A stretch of DNA of 29,752 bases from Candidatus Colwellbacteria bacterium CG10_big_fil_rev_8_21_14_0_10_41_28 (lineage in GTDB: Bacteria; Patescibacteriota; Minisyncoccia; UBA6257; Colwellbacteraceae): NCBI GenBank assembly GCA_002773755.1, contig PFAG01000003.1, positions 1-29,752 of the forward strand. Direction: 5' to 3'. The notes below the pieces were generated by a model, which did not search any database, was not told the origin of the DNA, and saw only the letters and a list, made by a program, of their open reading frames with translations. A program made the position numbers and the translations under genes. Of this stretch, positions 14,149-22,544 are shown in pieces (position 1 is the stretch's first letter; every line of letters begins with the position of its first letter).

Positions 14149-15117
14149 TTACTTATGATCTAATCTTACTTCAGCTTGGACAAACTCATCAAGTTGACCA
14201 CTCAACACATCATCCACTCTGCTAGTCTCAACCTCTGTTCTGTGGTCCTTAACCATCTTGTAGGGGTGCATAACATAGCTTCTAATTTGACTACCCCACT
14301 CTGGCTTCTCTTTTGTTTTTAATTCTCCTATCTCCTTAGCCTGTCTTTCCTCCATTAACTTTATTAACTTAACCTTAAGTAATTTTAACGCCTTTTCACG
14401 ATTTTGTACTTGAGACCTCTCAGCATCAGAGGCAGCAGCAACTCCAGTGGGTGTATGAATCACCCTAACAGCCGTTTCAACCTTATTAACATTCTGCCCT
14501 CCCGGCCCACCTGATCTAGTGAATTCCAACCTTATATCAGATTCAGGAATCTTAATTTTTTCAAAATCTTTAACTCCAATATCTGGAAGAACTTCTACTA
14601 ATGCAAAAGATGTGTGCCTTAATCCCTTTGAATCAAAAGGAGATATCCTTACAAGCCTGTGCACACCAGCTTCTTTTTTCAAAAATCCGTATGCGAAATC
14701 CCCCATTATCTCCAAAGTATTGTCGCTAATCATTCGGCTCTTCCACTCCTTCACATTAGCGTATCCTTTATACATATCTATCAAAATCCTTGCCCAATCA
14801 GCTGCATCATCACCACCAACACCGGGATATACAGATATCGCTGCATTTAACGGATCTTTCTTGTCAGAAAGAAAGACCCTCATCTCCAAAGCCTCAACAT
14901 CCTCTAGGGAGGATATCTTATCGAATTTTTCAATTAAATCCTTAAGGATGCCTGCTTCACGGGCCTTTTCTTCAGCAAGCTCCCTACTATTCTTCCAAAG
15001 ATCAGGATCCCCTATCTCAGCATCAAGTTCCTTTAGCTTAATTCTCTTTTTCTCAATTTGAAATTGCTCGCCAAGCTTGCGAACAATCTCACCAAGATTT
15101 TGATTTTCTTCATTCAT
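14149..15117 (-). CDS. prfB: peptide chain release factor 2
   Basis: Releases the peptide at UGA and UAA. The codon-reading motif SPF is at residues 159-161 and the GGQ motif is near 206-208 in SGGPGGQNVNKV. The protein is 322 aa, shorter at the N-terminus than the usual about 365. It starts about where the E. coli protein continues after its +1 frameshift, so no CTTTGAC-type autoregulatory site is needed or seen. An open frame upstream would run through tRNA-Thr and is rejected. The ATG at 15117 is two bases from the 3' end of that tRNA, which leaves no room for a separate leader. Confidence 0.95.
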   Translation of the reverse strand: MNEENQNLGEIVRKLGEQFQIEKKRIKLKELDAEIGDPDLWKNSRELAEEKAREAGILKDLIEKFDKISSLEDVEALEMRVFLSDKKDPLNAAISVYPGVGGDDAADWARILIDMYKGYANVKEWKSRMISDNTLEIMGDFAYGFLKKEAGVHRLVRISPFDSKGLRHTSFALVEVLPDIGVKDFEKIKIPESDIRLEFTRSGGPGGQNVNKVETAVRVIHTPTGVAAASDAERSQVQNREKALKLLKVKLIKLMEERQAKEIGELKTKEKPEWGSQIRSYVMHPYKMVKDHRTEVETSRVDDVLSGQLDEFVQAEVRLDHK

Positions 15118-15119
15118 TG

Positions 15120-15191
15120 AGCCGGAGGGGAGAATCGAACTCCCGACCCATACTTTACGAAAGTATCGCTCTACCACTGAGCTACCCCGGC
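15120..15191 (-). tRNA. tRNA-Thr (anticodon CGT)
   Basis: Cloverleaf on the minus strand: acceptor GCCGGGG/CTCCGGC, D arm with AGCTCAGTGGTAGAGC, anticodon stem ATACT/AGTAT around TTCGTAA (anticodon CGT), and T arm GGGAG TTCGATT CTCCC. CCA is not encoded. It lies five bases after the transporter stop and two bases before the prfB start. Confidence 0.95.
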
Positions 15192-15196
15192 AAGTC

Positions 15197-15703
15197 CTAC
15201 GTTATTATACGTTGAACTATATATCCTATTACATATGCTATCGTCGCTGCCATCCCTCCTACGAAAAGCATTTGCAATCCCCACTTAAACCAATGTTTTT
15301 TGAGAACGGACCCTCCAAGCAAAGATCCTACTAGAAAAAGTGCCACAGCTGTTGCCATTACGGCAAGTCCAAAACTTCCGTTTAATCCAAGAACAAAGGG
15401 TAAAAGAGGGATTAACCCAGCTATAATAAAACTTATAAATGTTAATATTGCTGGCTTAGTAACTGATTTGAGATACTTCTCTCCGTCAGCTCTAGTAACA
15501 TCTCTCTCAGACTTTGAACCAAGATAGTTGCCAAAACCCATAGAGAACCCGTCTCCTAAAAGCCCCGCAAAACCAAGTATTAATATAACATCTGTGGATA
15601 GCCCCGCTCCAACAGCTCCTGCTACAACAGCAAATGTTGTAACAATGCCATCATTAGCACCGAACATTATATCTTTTATGTATTTTCTAAAAATTGATTG
15701 CAT
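15197..15703 (-). CDS. VIT1/CCC1-family metal transporter
   Basis: A 168-aa polytopic membrane protein with five likely helices. The family moves Fe(II) or Mn(II). Typical features are the N-terminal FGANDGIVTTFAVVAGAVGAGLS helix region, DGFSMGFGNYLGSKSERD after helix 2, and paired C-terminal helices. It is shorter than most members (usually over 220 aa) because the cytosolic metal-binding helical loop is reduced. It lies between tRNA-Gly (seven bases upstream) and tRNA-Thr (five bases downstream). Which metal it carries cannot be told from the sequence. Confidence 0.9.
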   Translation of the reverse strand: MQSIFRKYIKDIMFGANDGIVTTFAVVAGAVGAGLSTDVILILGFAGLLGDGFSMGFGNYLGSKSERDVTRADGEKYLKSVTKPAILTFISFIIAGLIPLLPFVLGLNGSFGLAVMATAVALFLVGSLLGGSVLKKHWFKWGLQMLFVGGMAATIAYVIGYIVQRIIT

Positions 15704-15710
15704 CTATATG

Positions 15711-15781
15711 AGCGGGATACGGGAATCGAACCCGCGTTTTCAGCTTGGGAAGCTGATGTACTACCACTGTACTAATCCCGC
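15711..15781 (-). tRNA. tRNA-Gly (anticodon CCC)
   Basis: Cloverleaf on the minus strand: acceptor GCGGGAT/ATCCCGC, D arm with GTGGTAGTAC, anticodon stem TCAGC/GCTGA around TTCCCAA (anticodon CCC), and T arm GCGGG TTCGATT CCCGT. The discriminator is T, as in bacterial tRNA-Gly. CCA is not encoded. One base separates it from the stop codon of the upstream ftsB-like gene. Confidence 0.95.
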
Positions 15782-15782
15782 C

Positions 15783-16082
15783 TTATTCGGCTGTGCTAGT
15801 CGCTGTATCAGTCTCCTCTCCAGGTACTATTATTATAAGCTTTTCATTGGGCAATCGATAATTGAACCTTGCCCTAAGTTCCTTTTCTAAGTTGTAGTCA
15901 TCAGAAAGATACTCCAAATCATCTTTTAGAGAATCATTCTCTTCGCTTAATCCGGTATATTCCTCTTCAACTTCTCTATAGTCATTTGAGATAGAACTTC
16001 TCTCACCCTGAAGAAGATATACTTGATATCCAAGATAGGCCACCACAATAACCGCTACTGCATATGCAATCTTATTAACCAT
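15783..16082 (-). CDS. FtsB/DivIC-like septum formation initiator
   Basis: A 99-aa bitopic protein: a membrane helix at residues 4-22, then a coiled coil (about 27-70, ending LSDDYNLEKELRARFNY) and a short tail with LPNEKLIIIVPGE. This is the standard FtsB/DivIC pattern, in which the protein links division proteins at the septum. The operon also holds ftsE and ftsX, which supports the call. It starts 15 bases after lepA, and its stop codon nearly touches the 5' end of tRNA-Gly. Confidence 0.85.
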   Translation of the reverse strand: MVNKIAYAVAVIVVAYLGYQVYLLQGERSSISNDYREVEEEYTGLSEENDSLKDDLEYLSDDYNLEKELRARFNYRLPNEKLIIIVPGEETDTATSTAE

Positions 16083-16097
16083 TACCTATATTCTAAC

Positions 16098-17831
16098 CTA
16101 TCTCTTAAGTAACTCTCTGAATACCTCAACTGGAACATCAACACGGCCCATCTTTTCAAGCTTCTTTTTTCCCCTCTTCTGCTTATCAAGAAGCTTGTTC
16201 TTTCTAGTCACATCTCCCCCATAGAGATATCCGGTAACGTCCTTCCTCATTGCTTTGACGTTTTCTCTAGCCACAATGCTGCCTCCGACTTTTGCTTGAA
16301 TTGCCTGGACAAACTGTTGCTTAGGTAGAAGATCTTTTAGCCTATCTACCATCTTCCTCCCCTCACTTTCCATCTCAGCCTTATATACAACCCTACTTAA
16401 CCCCGGAACTATATCCCCGGCAACTAAAATATCCAGCCTCCTCAAATCTGCCTCTTCATATCCATAGAATTCGTAACTGAAGGAGGCAAATCCCTGAGAA
16501 ACAGATTTTAGCTTATCATCAAAATCTAAGATCAACTGAGATAATGGCAACTTTGCTTCTATAAGAATGCTTCTCCCAGCATTGTGGGTTTGAATATCTT
16601 TTAGGTAAAACAGTTCGCTCAAAGAAAGAACTGAGCCAAGATACTGCTCTGGCATAAGAATCTTTAGTTGAACAATGGGTTCAAAGGCTTTTTCAAAATC
16701 ATCAGGAAACTCCCTAGCATTTTCAACTATAACCTCCCCCTTCCCCCTCTCAATAACTTTGTATGAAACTGAGGGAAAGCTACTTACTAAGGTTAAGTCG
16801 AACTCTCTCTCAAGTCTTTGCATAGTTATCTCGAAATGAAGTCTTCCTAAGAAACCACATTTAAACCCCCTTCCAAGGACCTGACTACTCTCGGGTTTAA
16901 ACTCAAGAGAAGAGTCATTGAGTTGAAGTTTCTCAAGAGCAATCTTTAGGTCATCATACTCACTCCCACTCCCTGGATACAACGAAACAAAGACAACTGG
17001 CATGGGCACTTTAAAGCCCTCCAAAGCCCTCTCGCCAATGGTGTCTCCTATTTTAATAGCCTCCGGGTCCTTCATCCCCGTTGCGATATATCCAATCTCT
17101 CCAGCACTTAACTTGTTTGTTGTTTTAAGCTCTGGAGCAAAATACCCAACCTCTTTAACCTTGAAACTCTCATCAAATGCGATTAGCTTAGTCTTCTTAT
17201 CTCTCTGGAAATTTCCTCCAAAAACACGTACAAAAGCCACAATCCCTTTGTGCTCGTCATAAAAGGAGCTGAATATTAGAGCCTCATCTTTTTCCTCTTC
17301 TTTTGGCCCAGGGATCTTTTCTATTACATCATCTAATAGTCTGCCCACACCCTCACCCGTCTTACCTGAGAGGTGATGGATCTCACTTGGATCAACTTCA
17401 AGTAGCTCTGCGAGCTCTATGGTCATTTCCTCAAGGTTAGGTGGATCTAGATCAACCTTATTTAAAGCACCAATGATCTTGAGCCCATTTCTCTTAGCCA
17501 ACTCAAAGTTTGCAAGCGTTTGGGCTTGAATACCCTGCATAGCATCAACTAGCAGAATGCCTCCCTCAACTGCCTTAAGGGCTCTTGAAACTTCGTATGA
17601 AAAATCGCTATGTCCTGGTGTGTCGATTAGGTTTAAAGAGTTGTCTTTCCACTTCATCCTAACAGGAGCCATTTTGATAGTAATCCCCCTTTCTCGCTCT
17701 AGCTCCATACTATCGAGATACTGCTCTTTCATATTCCTAGCAGAAACGGTCTCTGTAACCTCAAGCATCCTGTCGGCTAAGGTAGATTTCCCATGATCTA
17801 TGTGCGCAATAATTACAAAATTTCTAATCAT
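16098..17831 (-). CDS. lepA: elongation factor 4 (LepA), ribosome back-translocating GTPase
   Basis: A translational GTPase acting on paused ribosomes. G1 is AHIDHGKST at residues 8-16, G3 is DTPGHSDF, G4 is NKVD, and the DRMLEVT and RERGITIKM switch region is present. The C-terminal LepA-specific domain ends with YGGDVTRKNKLLDKQKRGKK, which distinguishes it from EF-G and TypA. Length 577 aa, slightly under the usual 600. It overlaps the preceding membrane protein gene by eight bases, so the two are probably translationally coupled. Confidence 0.97.
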   Translation of the reverse strand: MIRNFVIIAHIDHGKSTLADRMLEVTETVSARNMKEQYLDSMELERERGITIKMAPVRMKWKDNSLNLIDTPGHSDFSYEVSRALKAVEGGILLVDAMQGIQAQTLANFELAKRNGLKIIGALNKVDLDPPNLEEMTIELAELLEVDPSEIHHLSGKTGEGVGRLLDDVIEKIPGPKEEEKDEALIFSSFYDEHKGIVAFVRVFGGNFQRDKKTKLIAFDESFKVKEVGYFAPELKTTNKLSAGEIGYIATGMKDPEAIKIGDTIGERALEGFKVPMPVVFVSLYPGSGSEYDDLKIALEKLQLNDSSLEFKPESSQVLGRGFKCGFLGRLHFEITMQRLEREFDLTLVSSFPSVSYKVIERGKGEVIVENAREFPDDFEKAFEPIVQLKILMPEQYLGSVLSLSELFYLKDIQTHNAGRSILIEAKLPLSQLILDFDDKLKSVSQGFASFSYEFYGYEEADLRRLDILVAGDIVPGLSRVVYKAEMESEGRKMVDRLKDLLPKQQFVQAIQAKVGGSIVARENVKAMRKDVTGYLYGGDVTRKNKLLDKQKRGKKKLEKMGRVDVPVEVFRELLKR

Positions 17832-18765
17832 TGGGATAGAATTCTACATTACCAAGAAATAATTCCCTAATTATCAGTTTTAAAATTTCGCTTGAGTCTA
17901 GCTCATTAATATTAGAGTTACCAACTAATAATACTCCCGTTATGTCAGCTAACAGATTATTTGGAAGGCTATCTATGAGAGAGGTATTTCCTATAATTTG
18001 AACTCTTCCAAGATCTGTAGATTCTCTAACCGAAAAGTTAGTAACATTACCCTCCTTTATAGATATGGTGCTATATCGATTGAGTAGTTCTCCATTTTCT
18101 CCAACGAATAAGGCTAACGTCTTAACCCCTCCATCTCGCCCAATATATTGAGTGAGAGAATTAATTTGATCCGATACTGAATCCAGGCCAAAAGAAAAGT
18201 CCGGAAAATCTATGTCTTGCTCGGATGCCTTAGCAAGCTCATTTAATCTTTGCTCTCTAAGATGAAGTTGTCCTATCATTCCCCTACCACTATCTAAGAG
18301 CTCTATAAGCTCATCTCCTCTTCCAGTAAAAGAAAGTTCTATAGCGTTTTCATTTACCTCAGCTAGAACCAACTCTAGCTCTCTAATAATAGAACTTATA
18401 TCAGAGAGTGTAGTAAAAAGGAGTGACGTTTGAGAGATCTGATCGCTTAATGATAGTGATTCGACACTTTCCTCTATTCCTAAGAGTTTTTGATTCATGG
18501 AGTCTACAGCACTTCCGCCTATGGCCTCATAAGAATCTATTCTCGTTCCAGTTATATCGCTCCAATTAAGTTCGAAATTCTTGATTCGGTTAACTAAATT
18601 ACCTATAGAAAAAGATAGAACCAAAATAAAAAAGAGGATTAGAACACCCGCACCAACCTGGTCAAGGCTAAGAAGGTTCTTCCTCTTCTCACTAAGCTCC
18701 TTTTTTTGAGGTTTTCTAACATCAGCAATGATATTACTAACATTCTTTCTCTTTTTGGGCTTCAT
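17824..18765 (-). CDS. membrane-anchored hypothetical protein, 313 aa
   Basis: A basic N-terminus (residues 1-35, Lys-rich) is followed by one membrane helix at about 38-58 and a long outer region with coiled-coil character to about residue 210. The later stretch KTLALFVGENGELL and the following STISIKEGNVTNF resemble, weakly, the LLFQNNAELRPTGG...VKNGKI part of DUF4012 proteins common in CPR, so a reduced relative is possible. No catalytic motif is seen. It lies between secA and lepA and overlaps lepA. Its place next to secretion and division genes suggests an envelope role, which is inference. Confidence 0.8.
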   Translation of the reverse strand: MKPKKRKNVSNIIADVRKPQKKELSEKRKNLLSLDQVGAGVLILFFILVLSFSIGNLVNRIKNFELNWSDITGTRIDSYEAIGGSAVDSMNQKLLGIEESVESLSLSDQISQTSLLFTTLSDISSIIRELELVLAEVNENAIELSFTGRGDELIELLDSGRGMIGQLHLREQRLNELAKASEQDIDFPDFSFGLDSVSDQINSLTQYIGRDGGVKTLALFVGENGELLNRYSTISIKEGNVTNFSVRESTDLGRVQIIGNTSLIDSLPNNLLADITGVLLVGNSNINELDSSEILKLIIRELFLGNVEFYPND

Positions 18766-18806
18766 TCTTTAATTATACGCTCCACATCCCTGGGGCGCTA
18801 AGCGAA

Positions 18807-21335
18807 CTATTTCCCGTGGCACTTCTTATACTTCTTGCCACTTCCACAAGGGCAAGGGTCATTTCTACCAACCCTATCCTTGTTAAGAGCACTAGCTGGA
18901 CGTGTATCGAGCTCTAACTTATTATCTTCTTCATTAATCTTGAGCCTAAAGAAGTGGCTAAAGAGCCAGCCCTCGATATTCTCTTGCATCCTATCGTAAA
19001 GCATTCTTCCCTCTCTTCGGTATTCAACTTGAGGATCTTTTTGTCCATATGCTCTCAGTCTCACAGACTCTCTTAAAGCTTCAATATTCTCTAAATGACC
19101 CATCCAAAGGCTATCTATTAAGGCTAGTATCTGTCTGCCGATAGGAGTTAAACCCTTAAACTCCTTCAGTTTCTCATCTACCTTCTCAAGAATCTTTTCA
19201 TAATCAAGCTCCTGCATATCTAGCCCGATCTGATTAATAACATGTATTTTTCTTTCTTCTGGAGCCTCAAAAACTTTGAGTTTCTCTAATTGAGACCGAA
19301 ACGCCCCCCTAACCCTTTCTTCGATAATCTTATCGTTTCCCTCACCAAGGGCGTTAAGAAGCTTTTGACGTTCTCGATAAACAGCTAATCTCTGTTTGTT
19401 CAGAACATCGTCATACTCGAGCAAATGCTTTCTTGAATCAAAGTTAAAGCCCTCCACCTTTTCCTGGGCTTGAATCATCGCATTAGAAATCATCTTGTTC
19501 TCAATCGGAACATCTTCGGGTAGATCAAACCTGTCCATCAGAGACTTCAATCTATCTCCCCCAAAAATTCTCATAAGATCATCTTCTAAAGAAATAAAGA
19601 ATTGAGAAGATCCTGGATCTCCCTGTCTTCCAGCGCGACCCCTTAACTGATCATCAATTCTTCTTGCCTCATGGCGCTCTGTTCCAATTACATGAAGCCC
19701 ACCAAGATCTTTAACCTTTTGAGCCTCCTTCTCGTCTGGAGGGTTTCCTCCCAAAACAATATCTACACCTCTTCCTGCCATGTTGGTTGCGACTGTTACG
19801 GCTCCAGCGCTTCCAGCCTGAGCGATAATGGCTCCCTCACGTTCGTGGTTCTTAGCATTCAAAACTTCATGAGGAACATTCTCTTTCTTTAGATAGTTCG
19901 ACACAATCTCATTCTTATCTATAGAGACTGTGCCTATTAGAACTGGCCTCCCCTCTTCATGAAGCTTCTTAACATCTTTAGCAATTGCCCTATATTTAGC
20001 ATCCAAAGTTTTGTATATCTGATCGGGCATATCTTTCCTAATCAAATCTCTGTTAGTCGGGATAACCTCAACCTCTAGCCCATAGACCTTATCGAACTCT
20101 TCTCTTGAGGTCAGAGCAGTACCAGTCATTCCAGAAAGCCTCTTATAAAGCCTAAAGTAGTTCTGAATAGTTATCTGAGCAAAGGTTCTACTCTCATCAT
20201 TAACAAATACGTTCTCTTTGGCTTCAATTGATTGATGAAGTCCAGCAGAGTACCTCCTTCCATACATGAGTCTTCCTGTGAACTGATCCACAATAACAAC
20301 TTCTCCATTTTTAACTACATAATCCTGATCTTTTTTATATAAAGCCCTAGCCTTAAGACAGGCCTCAAGATAATGAGCTAACCTAAGATTCTCAGCCGCA
20401 TAAAGATCTTTTATCTTCGTAACCTTCTCTATCTTATCTATTCCAACCTCAGTTATATCAACCGATCTAAGCTTCTCATCAACCTCATAGTCCTCTCCTT
20501 CTTTCAATGTGTTAACTGCTTTTGAAAACACCTTGTAATACTCAGAAGATCCCTCATCTGGCATGGATATAATAAGAGGAGTTCTAGCCTCATCAATTAA
20601 GATAGAATCAACCTCATCGACAAGCGCAAAGTTCAACTCTCCCTGCACCTGAGAGGCTTTCGAGGCCTTTAGATTATCTCTCAAGTAATCAAAACCAAAT
20701 TCATGGTTGGTTCCATAGGTAATATCACAAGCATATGCCTGTTTTCTCTCAATTGGTCTTAGATAATCTTCTTGGACCCTAAAGCTCCCCACTGTATCCC
20801 TCTCTTCATCGATCTCTTCTGCATCCTCTTTGGCAACCTTCCACTCAGGGTCATACAAAAATGCACCTCCATGAACAAGGCAAGCCACACTAAGGCCAAG
20901 GGCATCATATATCTCTCCCATCCAAACGGCATCTCTCTTTGCCAAGTAATCATTGACTGTTATAACATGCACCCCTTTTCCCTCAAGAGCATTTAGATAA
21001 ACAGGTGCTGTTGCTGCAAGAGTCTTTCCCTCTCCAGTCATCATCTGGGCAATTCCTGTTCTGTGCATCACAATTCCACCCCAAAGTTGGACATCGTAAT
21101 GTCTTTGACCAGATTTCCTCTTAGCAGTTTCTCTGACTAAAGCAAAAGCCTTTGGCAAAAGATCGTCCAAGCTCTCCCCCTTCTTAGCTCTTTCCTTAAG
21201 CGCTAACCCCTCTTCCCTAAGTGCTCCGTCATCCAAACTAGAAACCTCTTCCTCTAGGGCATTTATTAAATCTATCTCCGCTGGAAGTTTTGCACTCCCA
21301 GAGAAGCGTTTTTTCAAACTAGAAATAAGGCTCAT
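18807..21335 (-). CDS. secA: preprotein translocase ATPase SecA
   Basis: The motor that drives proteins through SecYEG. Residues 100-106 hold the Walker A loop (TGEGKTL), followed by DEVDSILIDEARTPL, the preprotein cross-linking domain and the second motor domain with GTVSIDKNE, ATNMAGRGVDI and GRAGRQGDPG. The C-terminus carries the zinc-binding motif CPCGSGKKYKKCHGK. At 842 aa it is full length. It starts one base after hpf ends and is the second gene of the long operon. Confidence 0.98.
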   Translation of the reverse strand: MSLISSLKKRFSGSAKLPAEIDLINALEEEVSSLDDGALREEGLALKERAKKGESLDDLLPKAFALVRETAKRKSGQRHYDVQLWGGIVMHRTGIAQMMTGEGKTLAATAPVYLNALEGKGVHVITVNDYLAKRDAVWMGEIYDALGLSVACLVHGGAFLYDPEWKVAKEDAEEIDEERDTVGSFRVQEDYLRPIERKQAYACDITYGTNHEFGFDYLRDNLKASKASQVQGELNFALVDEVDSILIDEARTPLIISMPDEGSSEYYKVFSKAVNTLKEGEDYEVDEKLRSVDITEVGIDKIEKVTKIKDLYAAENLRLAHYLEACLKARALYKKDQDYVVKNGEVVIVDQFTGRLMYGRRYSAGLHQSIEAKENVFVNDESRTFAQITIQNYFRLYKRLSGMTGTALTSREEFDKVYGLEVEVIPTNRDLIRKDMPDQIYKTLDAKYRAIAKDVKKLHEEGRPVLIGTVSIDKNEIVSNYLKKENVPHEVLNAKNHEREGAIIAQAGSAGAVTVATNMAGRGVDIVLGGNPPDEKEAQKVKDLGGLHVIGTERHEARRIDDQLRGRAGRQGDPGSSQFFISLEDDLMRIFGGDRLKSLMDRFDLPEDVPIENKMISNAMIQAQEKVEGFNFDSRKHLLEYDDVLNKQRLAVYRERQKLLNALGEGNDKIIEERVRGAFRSQLEKLKVFEAPEERKIHVINQIGLDMQELDYEKILEKVDEKLKEFKGLTPIGRQILALIDSLWMGHLENIEALRESVRLRAYGQKDPQVEYRREGRMLYDRMQENIEGWLFSHFFRLKINEEDNKLELDTRPASALNKDRVGRNDPCPCGSGKKYKKCHGK

Positions 21336-21336
21336 C

Positions 21337-21651
21337 CTATGACTCTATCTTGTCTTTGTGTTTACGAATTTCTCTCTGAAGAACATCCCTCACCTTATCT
21401 ATAGCCATTCGTATATCTTTGTCTTTATGGGTTGCTCTTAAAAACCCTCCCGGAAGCTCCAAATTAACTTCGGCATAGAAAACATCTCCGGTTTTATGAT
21501 GTTTTGTTAGTCTTGAAACCTCAACATCAGCTCTAACGAGGGATGGATCAAATCTCTTAAGGTATTTATCCAAACCACCAATCTTATTATCCACATACTC
21601 CCTTAGCGGTTCGGTAAGCTCAATATCTTTAGATTTAATATCGATCTTCAT
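21337..21651 (-). CDS. hpf: ribosome hibernation promoting factor, short form
   Basis: A small ribosome-binding protein of 104 aa with the beta-alpha-beta-beta-beta-alpha fold: KIDIKSKDIELTEPLREYVDNKI, then VEVSRLTKHHKTG and AEVNLELPGGFLRATHKDKDI, ending in a charged helix. It lacks the C-terminal dimerisation domain of long HPF. An in-frame TTG two codons upstream at 21657 is possible, but the ATG at 21651 is preferred. The TATAAT of the operon promoter ends only eight bases before this ATG, so the mRNA probably has almost no leader. Confidence 0.95.
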   Translation of the reverse strand: MKIDIKSKDIELTEPLREYVDNKIGGLDKYLKRFDPSLVRADVEVSRLTKHHKTGDVFYAEVNLELPGGFLRATHKDKDIRMAIDKVRDVLQREIRKHKDKIES

Positions 21652-21659
21652 TCTCAAGT

Positions 21660-21688
21660 ATTATAACTATCCCCTCAGATGAAAGCAA
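21660..21688 (-). promoter_or_regulatory. promoter of the hpf-secA-lepA-prfB-ftsEX cluster
   Basis: TTGCTT at 21688-21683 and a consensus TATAAT at 21665-21660 are 17 bases apart. Transcription should begin within about three bases of the hpf ATG. This is the best promoter seen upstream of the cluster. Confidence 0.75.
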
Positions 21689-21722
21689 AGCTTTTTTACA
21701 GCAAAAAATATATAATTTAAAT

Positions 21723-22472
21723 ATGAACAACAAAATAAAAAATTATTTGGGCCTGAGCCTGATCATTGCTGCGCTAGCATTCGCATATGCATCAGTCTCA
21801 TTTTCAAAGTCGTCAGATCCGGAAAACTACAGAAGCTTCACCGTTAGCGCAACTGGTGATGCAGTTGGTATTCCTGATATAGCTCAGTTCAGCCTCTCAG
21901 TTATCACTCAGGCAGAAACAGCCAAGGATGCAGAAGCTGAAAACACTAATCTGAGCAATCAGGTAACCAAATATCTAGAGGATTCTGGAATTAAATCTGA
22001 AGATGTAAAGTCGTCTGGATACAACCTTTATCCTAACTATGAGTATAAAGAGTGTTACAGTTTCTCTTGCCCAGAACCAAAAATTTCTGGCTATGAGGTA
22101 AGCCACTCCCTGTCAGTCAAGGTTAGAGATATAGAAAGTGCTGGAGAACTCCTATCTGGAGTAATAGAAAATGGTGCCAACAGTGTCTCCCAGCTAGACT
22201 TCACAGTTGATAACCCAACCGAAGTTGAAAATGAGGCTAGGACAGAAGCTGTAGCAGCCGCAAAATCAAAAGCCGAATCCATGGCTGAGGCCGGAGACTT
22301 CAGGCTTGGAAGATTAATCTCCATTAGCGAAAATGGTTATCCATACGGCGAACCAAGGATGCTGATGGCTGAAGATGGTTTTGGTGGAGATAGTGTAGAT
22401 AGCAGCGTTAGCCTCGAACCAGGATCAGAAGAGTATCAGATAGAGGTATATCTAACCTACGAAATAAAATAG
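21723..22472 (+). CDS. SIMPL (DUF541) domain protein, membrane-anchored or secreted
   Basis: A 249-aa extracytoplasmic protein. Residues 9-27 are a signal anchor or signal peptide. The SIMPL domain follows: FTVSATGDAVGIPDIAQFSLSV opening strand, an alpha-helical KDAEAENTNLSNQVTKYL segment, the SSGYNLYPNYEY strand, and RTEAVAAAKSKAESMAEA before the final strands. Two Cys at about 105 and 111 (ECYSFSC) may form a disulfide. The family has no firm biochemical role. TATAAT lies six bases before the ATG. It is divergent from hpf and ends in a strong terminator. Confidence 0.93.
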   Translation: MNNKIKNYLGLSLIIAALAFAYASVSFSKSSDPENYRSFTVSATGDAVGIPDIAQFSLSVITQAETAKDAEAENTNLSNQVTKYLEDSGIKSEDVKSSGYNLYPNYEYKECYSFSCPEPKISGYEVSHSLSVKVRDIESAGELLSGVIENGANSVSQLDFTVDNPTEVENEARTEAVAAAKSKAESMAEAGDFRLGRLISISENGYPYGEPRMLMAEDGFGGDSVDSSVSLEPGSEEYQIEVYLTYEIK

Positions 22473-22487
22473 GAGTAGCACAGATAG

Positions 22488-22520
22488 AAAGAAAACGCAC
22501 CAATCTGGTGCGTTTTCTTT
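22488..22520. terminator. bidirectional terminator between convergent genes
   Basis: AAAGAAAACGCACCA and TGGTGCGTTTTCTTT form a 15-bp perfect stem with loop ATC. It serves the SIMPL gene on the plus strand and the 132-aa membrane protein at the end of the enolase operon on the minus strand. Confidence 0.93.
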
Positions 22521-22544
22521 TATCCCCAAAATGATCCCTATCTC

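Noticed and set aside
15118..15177. N-terminal extension of prfB by 20 codons
   Set aside because: It runs through the tRNA-Thr sequence; the ATG at 15117 matches the start of RF2-like sequence.
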